Source: DAOMFM01 sp035429825 (GTDB lineage: Bacteria > Acidobacteriota > Blastocatellia > UBA7656 > JADIYM01). Taken from it: DNA of 18,920 nt. The stretch is taken from assembly GCA_044224215.1 (NCBI GenBank), contig JBGAKX010000104.1:1-18920 (forward strand). The letters run 5' to 3'. The position numbers and the translations under genes were made by a program. Under the pieces are notes generated by a model that saw only the letters and a list, made by a program, of their open reading frames with translations, did not search any database and was not told the origin of the DNA. How positions within the stretch are numbered: the stretch's first letter is position 1; the number at the start of each line of letters is the position of its first letter. Shown here piece after piece: positions 14,451 through 18,920 of this stretch.

Positions 14451-15569
14451 CCTGCGCCTTCCCGCACCACTCTACGTAGGCCGCCTGTTCGGGATCCCCA
14501 TCCGGCTCGACTGGAGCTGGATGCCGATGATCCCGCTCTATGCGTGGGCGATCGCGGGCGTCTATCTGCCGAACAACGCTCCCGGCCGCTCGCTGTCCGA
14601 GTACTGGACGCTCGGCGTGGTCACGGCGGCGCTCCTTGTCGCCTCGGTCCTCGCGCACGAGCTCGCGCACGCGCTCGTCGCGCGCTCGGAAGGTCTCGAC
14701 GTCGAGGACATCACGCTCCACATCTTTGGCGGCATGGCGCGGCTTTCGGGCGAGCCGCCGACCCCGTCCGCCGAGTTCAAGATCGCGGTCGTCGGTCCCG
14801 GAGCGAGTTTCGCCATCGGCATCTTCTTTCTGCTGGTCGACACGCTCGTCGTGCACGGCACGACCGAGCTCGGGATCGGGCGGGTGCTCAGGCATCTGGG
14901 AATCGTCAACCTGCTGCTCGCCACGTTTAATCTGCTGCCAGGGTTCCCGCTCGACGGCGGACACGTACTGCGTGCGATCCTGTGGCGCCACTCGGGCGAT
15001 CCGGCCGCCGCGTTCCGCAAGGCAAAGGCGGCGGGCCGGTCGATCGGCGTATCGCTCGTCGGCGTGGGGCTCTATGTGTACTTCTTCAGCGAGAAGCTGA
15101 TCGGGTTGTGGTCGGTGTCGATCGGCGCGCTGGTACTGCTCGCGCTGATGACGAGCGAGCGCGGCGCCGCCGTGCGCGCGCTCAGCGTTGCGGGGGAAGT
15201 CGCGCGCCGACCTGCCGTTTCGATCGGACCGCACACGACGATTCACGCGCTGGTGCACGACGTGCTTCCGGAACATCGGCAGACCGCGTTTCTCGTCACC
15301 GAGCGCGGTCTTCTTCAGGGGGCGCTTCACCTGGAGTCGATCCGCGACGTCGCGCGCGACGCGTAGACCCGGACCATGATTGCGCCGCACGTCGTGCCGG
15401 TCGACGACACGATGTTCGTGCGCGGCGGCGGATCCGATGGCGCTTGCGGCGCACAAGGCCGAGACGAACGGATTCGGGTTCGTGGCGGTGCTCGACGGCG
15501 ACGGCCTGGTCGCCAGGCGTCAGCCGCGAGGGCTGGGCCATTGTCGCGAAGAAGAGCCGGGTGCGGTAG
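14443..15569 (+). pseudogene. Site-2 protease family (M50) metalloprotease with CBS domains; C-terminal CBS interrupted
   Basis: Start TTG 14443 is chosen because GGAGG lies eight bases before it and homology begins there (MDTLRLPAPLYVGRLFGIPI); the open frame upstream has no match. It is a polytopic intramembrane zinc protease: HELAH at residues 72-76, and NLLPGFPLDGGHVLRAI (163-179) supplying the third ligand, D171. These are the SpoIVFB-type hallmarks. The catalytic core is intact. The first CBS motif (RRPAVSIGPHTTIHALVHDV) ends at ARDA followed by TAG 15364-15366. The next bases continue in the same frame as TRTMIAPHVVPVDDTMFVR. Indels near 15430 and 15512 then lead to DPMALAAHKAETNGFGFVAV and the end EGWAIVAKKSRVR at 15569. 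It may thus be a truncated but active 307-residue protease, or a 375-residue one with errors. Its substrate, typically an anti-sigma factor, is unknown. Confidence 0.85.
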
Positions 15570-15614
15570 CGCCCGGTCCGTTCTCCGATAATGGAAAACC
15601 TGAGGTAGCAGGCC

Positions 15615-15635
15615 GAGCCCTACCGGGCCCGGCTC
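15615..15635. terminator. Small GC-rich hairpin between convergent genes
   Basis: GAGCC (15615-15619) and GGCTC (15631-15635) flank the self-complementary CCGGGCCCGG, between the end of the M50 gene (15569) and the end of the reverse-strand zinc-ribbon gene (15640). It is plausible as a bidirectional terminator, but it has no T-tract. Confidence 0.35.
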
Positions 15636-15639
15636 TGGT

Positions 15640-16908
15640 TCACGGATTGGGCGGCGCAACCGACACCGCGATCTCGAACTGCTTTCCCGGCGCGACGTCG
15701 TCGATCATCAGCACGTCGACGCGATACCACGCGCTGCGCGGCGCCACGTACGTAACCGTGCCGTGCGGGTACAAGTAGACACTCCGCCCCTCCTGCCGCC
15801 AGTCGTCGCCGAACACCGCGCTCACCTGCGTCGAGAACGAAATCCCCAGCGCCCGCGCGCCCCACGGGAAGTCTCCTGCCACGAGCGTCACCGTCTCGCC
15901 GTACCTGAGCGGTACGAGGTAGCTCCGCATGCAGTACCCGTCGCCTTTCTCGGATTTGTCGTACGCAAATCGCACCTGGACCCCGTTCGCCGCAATCGTC
16001 GGCGGGACAAACTTGTCGTACGGCCCGTCGTCGGGCCGGCTCGCGGGAATCAACTGTCGATCGGCGGCGATCGCCCGCCGGTAGTTTGGCGGAAACGCAT
16101 CGGCGTCGCGATCGAACGCGACGCCGAACAGCGTCATGACGGGGATGAAGACGAGCAGCCACGACAGCTGCCGCGCGAGGCTGCGGCGCTCGCCCGAGCG
16201 CATCTCGCGATCGGTGCGCGCGGCCGTTTCGATGTCGACGTCGAGGCCCGCCGTGCGTTCGCGGAGCTTCGCCACCCACGCCTCCGGCATGCGGACCAGG
16301 TTATCGGCTCCGCAGTAGACACACGCGACGCCGAGCGCGCCCGCTACGACGTCGAGCGGCGCGCCGCAGGACCGGCACCTCGCCGGGCCGCCGGAGCGGT
16401 CGGCGGGCAGCGATGCGAGGGCGGCCTGGATGCGCTGGCGCGCGTTCGTGCGGCGCTTGCCATAGACGCCCAGCACGACCGGCACCGCGAGCGTCGCGTA
16501 GAGCGCGACGCCGATACCCGCCCACACGACCGTGTTTGGAAGCGTGTCGTAGAGCGTCGCGTGCAGCGAACGGCTGAGCACCTCGAGCGCCTTTGCGATC
16601 AGCAGACCCGACGCGACGAACGCGACCGGCCACAGCACGAGCCAGACACATCCGACGGCGACTTCGCCCCACAGCCGCGCGAGTACACCCGGGGGTCGCC
16701 CGAGCGTTGCGTAGAGCGCGCGGGCCTCCTCGCGCTCGGATGTCTTCCTGCGTTCGGCGTCGCGCAGCGCGCGGTGTTTGTCGGGGAGCGGAAAGCTCGT
16801 ATTGCAGTACAGGCAGACGACGTCGTCGCGGTCCCCGAGCGGGACGGCGGCGTTGCATCCGGGGCAGTGCAGGATGTCGAGGTGCCCGGTGTTGTGCGTC
16901 GAATCCAT
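15640..16908 (-). CDS. Membrane protein with two zinc ribbons (unrecognised)
   Basis: 422 residues, no family recognised. The N-terminus holds a CPGC...CLYC zinc ribbon (C15, C18, C32, C35) followed by a charged helix (KHRALRDAERRKTSEREEAR). Two membrane helices follow (about 82-105 and 126-149). A second zinc ribbon CRSCGAPL...CVYCGADN (C178, C181, C196, C199) comes next, then a third helix (LLVFIPVMTLFGVAF, about 250-265). The last 155 residues, beginning DRDADAFPPNYRRAIAADRQ, look extracytoplasmic and rich in beta strands (RSVYLYPHGTVTYVAPRSAW). With three helices the ribbons would both be cytoplasmic and the C-terminal domain periplasmic. It is convergent with the M50 gene and divergent from the lipoprotein gene. 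Zinc ribbons in membrane proteins can hold complexes or sense metal, but no function can be assigned. The frame is intact. Confidence 0.85.
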   Translation of the reverse strand: MDSTHNTGHLDILHCPGCNAAVPLGDRDDVVCLYCNTSFPLPDKHRALRDAERRKTSEREEARALYATLGRPPGVLARLWGEVAVGCVWLVLWPVAFVASGLLIAKALEVLSRSLHATLYDTLPNTVVWAGIGVALYATLAVPVVLGVYGKRRTNARQRIQAALASLPADRSGGPARCRSCGAPLDVVAGALGVACVYCGADNLVRMPEAWVAKLRERTAGLDVDIETAARTDREMRSGERRSLARQLSWLLVFIPVMTLFGVAFDRDADAFPPNYRRAIAADRQLIPASRPDDGPYDKFVPPTIAANGVQVRFAYDKSEKGDGYCMRSYLVPLRYGETVTLVAGDFPWGARALGISFSTQVSAVFGDDWRQEGRSVYLYPHGTVTYVAPRSAWYRVDVLMIDDVAPGKQFEIAVSVAPPNP

Positions 16909-16963
16909 GCGATCGGCAGGAACTCGCCAAATGTACCGGCAATCAAACTGAACCGCACGCCTG

Positions 16964-16989
16964 CTTTGCGCCTTTGCGCCTTCGCGCGA
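16964..16989. repeat. GCAAAG-type repeat, single-arm copy 3
   Basis: CTTTGCGCCTTTGCGCC (16964-16980) continued by TTCGCGCGA. It has the same CTTTGCG-unit structure as the right arms of the repeats at 2526-2610 and 6699-6771, but no opposite arm lies nearby. It is in the divergent gap between the zinc-ribbon and lipoprotein genes. Probably a decayed copy. Confidence 0.6.
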
Positions 16990-17017
16990 GGTTTCGTTCG
17001 AATTCTCTCTCCCCGCG

Positions 17018-17046
17018 TTGACTCTCGGCCCGGATTGCCGTTTGAT
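17018..17046 (+). promoter_or_regulatory. Candidate sigma-70 promoter of the lipoprotein gene
   Basis: TTGACT (17018-17023), 17-base spacer, TTTGAT (17041-17046). This would give a leader of about 60 bases ending in GGAGG (17101-17105). The spacing is ideal, the -10 box matches four of six consensus bases. Confidence 0.45.
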
Positions 17047-17113
17047 GGTGCAGTTTTCCCGCCCCGCAGATTCGCTTTACTTCCAACACGACTACGACAC
17101 GGAGGATTCTGTT

Positions 17114-17707
17114 TTGAAAATGAAGTTCACGACCCTCACGATTGCCATCACCCTGTTGGTTCTCGGCGCGTGCAGCAAGCCGGCCGAATCGACGAACACC
17201 GCAAAGGCGAACTCCAACGCGGCAAAACCCGCGACGGAGACCGCGAGCAAGCCCGCAACCGAGACGGCCTCAAAGCCTGCCCAGGGCGACGACAACGTAT
17301 TCACCAACCAGGAAGCCGGCGTCACGTTCACGGTCCCGGCCGGCTGGAAGGCCGAGCCGAACAACGAGCAGATCCAGGTCTCGTCACCCGACGGCTCCGT
17401 GACTATCGTCATGTGGGTGCCTGAGGAAGACTCGTTCCAGGAAGCCTCCAAGGCGATTGGCGACCAGATCGACAAGCAGCTTCAGAACGTAAAGACCGAC
17501 GGCGACGGCGACACCGTCAAGATCAACGGCATGGACGCGTTCGAGCTGACGGGCTCGGGCACGTACGAGGGAACGGCCGTCAAGTGGGCGGTCGACCTGA
17601 TCAAGGCCAAGAAGCCGTTCATCGCGCTGTCGATTGGCGAGTCCGAGAAGCTTCAGCAGCACATGGACGCCTACAAGGCGCTCGTCGGCAGCATCAAGCC
17701 GATCTAG
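17114..17707 (+). CDS. Lipoprotein of unknown function
   Basis: Start TTG 17114 is preferred because GGAGG (17101-17105) is eight bases upstream; ATG 17120 is a possible second start. The open frame farther upstream overlaps the promoter. The N-terminus MKMKFTTLTIAITLLVLGAC is a lipoprotein signal peptide with lipobox LGAC, so Cys20 would be lipidated. A low-complexity linker follows with a repeated KPATETAS unit (about residues 38-53). The folded domain (about 61-197) begins FTNQEAGVTFTVPAGWKAEP and resembles the single-domain proteins that open with 'G-SF-VP-GW', found in many secreted bacterial proteins of unknown role. It ends YKALVGSIKPI. The protein has 197 residues and is probably anchored in the outer membrane; no Asp at +2 (Ser instead). 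A strong hairpin follows the stop. Intact. Confidence 0.85.
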   Translation: MKMKFTTLTIAITLLVLGACSKPAESTNTAKANSNAAKPATETASKPATETASKPAQGDDNVFTNQEAGVTFTVPAGWKAEPNNEQIQVSSPDGSVTIVMWVPEEDSFQEASKAIGDQIDKQLQNVKTDGDGDTVKINGMDAFELTGSGTYEGTAVKWAVDLIKAKKPFIALSIGESEKLQQHMDAYKALVGSIKPI

Positions 17708-17726
17708 GCGTTTGCCGCGACGTCGA

Positions 17727-17764
17727 TTCGCCGCCCGCGCACGTCATCGCACGCGGGCGGCGAA
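17727..17764. terminator. Bidirectional terminator between convergent genes
   Basis: TTCGCCGCCCGCG (17727-17739) and CGCGGGCGGCGAA (17752-17764) form a perfect 13-bp stem around a 12-base loop. It lies between the lipoprotein stop (17707) and the stop of the reverse CreD-like gene (17777). There is no T-tract on either strand, but symmetry and place fit a shared terminator. Confidence 0.75.
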
Positions 17765-17776
17765 CACCGTCGGCTC

Positions 17777-18920
17777 CTAGGTCGTCACCGACGCCGGTTT
17801 TGACCGCAGCTCGGTCCCCGGGTGACGGCCTGGTCCGTCGTGCGGCAGCGCGCCGCCCGGGCCTGCGCCCGACAGGCCCTCCCACCGGATTCGCCCGGTC
17901 ATCTGCATCACGACGAACAGCGTCAGGATGCACATGATCGTGACGGCGAGCCCCGTGTAGCGCTCAAAGAAGAACGTGTACGAGAACAGCACCAGGTAGA
18001 TGAACTGCGAGATGCCGACCTGGACGATCGCGAACCGCTGACCCACGACGAGCCGCATGTACGAGATCACCAGGAACAGCGACACGACCGACGCGATCAC
18101 GAACGCGACGTGGATCGACACGTGGTCGGCGAGATAGGTCAGCAGCAGGTGGAACGAGAAGAAGCCGCAGCCGATGAAGAAGTAGTTGAACGGATGGACG
18201 CTGACGCCGCGCATCGTCGAGAAGATGAACAGCACAAAGAAGAAGAAGAACAGCGACACTGGCGCGAAGAAGCTGATCTCGCTGACCCACGGGCCGGGAT
18301 TGAGCAGCTGAGGCATCGCCATGCCGATCTGAACGCCCGACAGCAGGTTCGTGTACTGCCAGTCGAGGTCCCACCCGCCGCCGTTCGCGGTCTTGTTGGT
18401 CGGCGAGATCGAGTTCTGGGGAAAGTTGATCTCCGAGAAGTTGGTGTGCATCCGCAACGAGAAGTTTCGGATCTGGTTCACGTGATCGCCAAAGTCGTAT
18501 CCCCAGGAATCGAGCCCCTGCGAACCGTACGCGACGTGCACGACGCGTTCCTGTCCAGGCTCGATCCGCAGCGTGCCGGTGACGGCGGATGACTGCCACT
18601 CGAGGTTCTCGAGCTCCGTGCCGCCCGACGCGAACTGGAAGTTGTCGTAGACGGCGCCCTCGGCAGGCAGCGTAAACGTGACGAGATAGTCGTGTGGTTT
18701 GCGCGTGGTGTTCGCGATCTTGTAGTCGCCGGCGAAACCGACGCGGTACGTCGAGTACCACAGCAATCCCTTCATGCGATGCTCGAGGTCGAGCGAGACG
18801 TCGATCTGGCTCGCGTCGAGGGGGACGTCGTGCTGGACGAGCTGGACGGGAGCGTGCTGGCGTGGGGCGGGCTGCGACGGATCGGTGGTGATCGTGGGAG
18901 TGGAAAGGCGCGGGTCGGAT
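17777..18920 (-). CDS. CreD-like inner membrane protein, N-terminus outside the window
   Basis: The frame is open from the window edge (first whole codon at 18919) to the stop at 17777, 380 residues, so the gene begins upstream of base 18920. The N-terminal part (DASQIDVSLDLEHRMKGLLW, then YSTYRVGFAGDYKIANTT) is a beta-rich extracytoplasmic domain. The C-terminal part has about six membrane helices, for example PVSLFFFFFVLFIFS, then VHPFNYFFIGCGFFSFHLLL, HVAFVIASVVSLFLVISYMR and VTIMCILTLFVVMQMTGRIRW. The 'HP--Y---G...F--LL-Y---H' pattern and the terminal '-MT-RI-W' resemble E. coli CreD, a membrane protein induced by CreBC. The local sequence FFFFF comes from a TTC-rich run. No creB/creC homologue is beside it here; the CpxR/A-like pair is separated by other genes. 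The tail after residue about 340 is poorly conserved. Confidence 0.75.
   Translation of the reverse strand, partial: SDPRLSTPTITTDPSQPAPRQHAPVQLVQHDVPLDASQIDVSLDLEHRMKGLLWYSTYRVGFAGDYKIANTTRKPHDYLVTFTLPAEGAVYDNFQFASGGTELENLEWQSSAVTGTLRIEPGQERVVHVAYGSQGLDSWGYDFGDHVNQIRNFSLRMHTNFSEINFPQNSISPTNKTANGGGWDLDWQYTNLLSGVQIGMAMPQLLNPGPWVSEISFFAPVSLFFFFFVLFIFSTMRGVSVHPFNYFFIGCGFFSFHLLLTYLADHVSIHVAFVIASVVSLFLVISYMRLVVGQRFAIVQVGISQFIYLVLFSYTFFFERYTGLAVTIMCILTLFVVMQMTGRIRWEGLSGAGPGGALPHDGPGRHPGTELRSKPASVTT

Noticed and set aside
17018..17113. Upstream extension of the lipoprotein frame
   Set aside because: It would place the signal peptide internally and overlaps a promoter; the ribosome site at 17101 supports 17114.
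15763..17424. 553-codon open frame on the forward strand
   Set aside because: Runs antisense through the zinc-ribbon gene and out of frame through the lipoprotein gene; Arg-rich, no motifs. GC-rich DNA produces such frames.
1..18920. CRISPR array, prophage, transposase, defence genes
   Set aside because: No regularly spaced repeats, transposase or integrase motifs, or known defence domains were seen on either strand.

Overview
The window is high-GC, densely coded bacterial DNA in the style of an environmental Gram-negative. The outer-membrane and periplasmic features are a Spy/CpxP-type protein, a lipoprotein and a CreD-like membrane protein. parAB next to a bactofilin, a selenocysteine-containing SelD, MacB/FtsX-type permeases and a GCAAAG-rich intergenic palindromic repeat are compatible with Acidobacteriota. 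That placement is an inference from gene content, not proven.

Layout. 1-2.5 kb, forward: the 3' end of parA, then parB, a bactofilin and selD, all intact. selD reads through an in-frame UGA at exactly the catalytic position, with a hairpin just downstream, so SelD is a selenoprotein and its true start is about 75 bases upstream of the first uninterrupted frame. 2.5-2.65 kb: a GCAAAG-type palindromic repeat. 2.67-3.43 kb: an FHA-domain gene and a damaged MarR gene. 3.43-3.81 kb: non-coding, with a terminator-like hairpin and a promoter. 3.8-6.7 kb, forward: a CysQ-like phosphatase, an AlkZ-related protein and a TPP-dependent E1 alpha subunit, all broken by indels, with a large hairpin in the leader of the E1 gene. 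6.7-8.84 kb: a second repeat copy and a YyaL/DUF255 gene with one frameshift.

8.86-11.36 kb, reverse: two MacB/FtsX-type permeases with no ATPase beside them, both frameshifted. They diverge from a CpxR-like regulator, a CpxA-like kinase (frameshifted) and a Spy/CpxP-like periplasmic protein (11.5-14.3 kb, forward). This looks like an envelope-stress module with a divergent exporter. 14.2-15.6 kb: a long non-coding hairpin, then a site-2 (M50) protease whose UUG start lies in the stem of a perfect 12-bp hairpin and whose C-terminal CBS domain is interrupted. 15.6-16.9 kb, reverse: an unrecognised membrane protein with two zinc ribbons. 17.1-17.7 kb, forward: a lipoprotein. 17.8-18.9 kb, reverse: a CreD-like membrane protein running off the window edge.

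Many genes carry single-base indels although their protein motifs are intact in successive frames. This suggests assembly or consensus errors (or very recent decay), so broken genes are listed as pseudogenes with the restored span. No rRNA, tRNA, CRISPR array, transposase or phage gene was seen.
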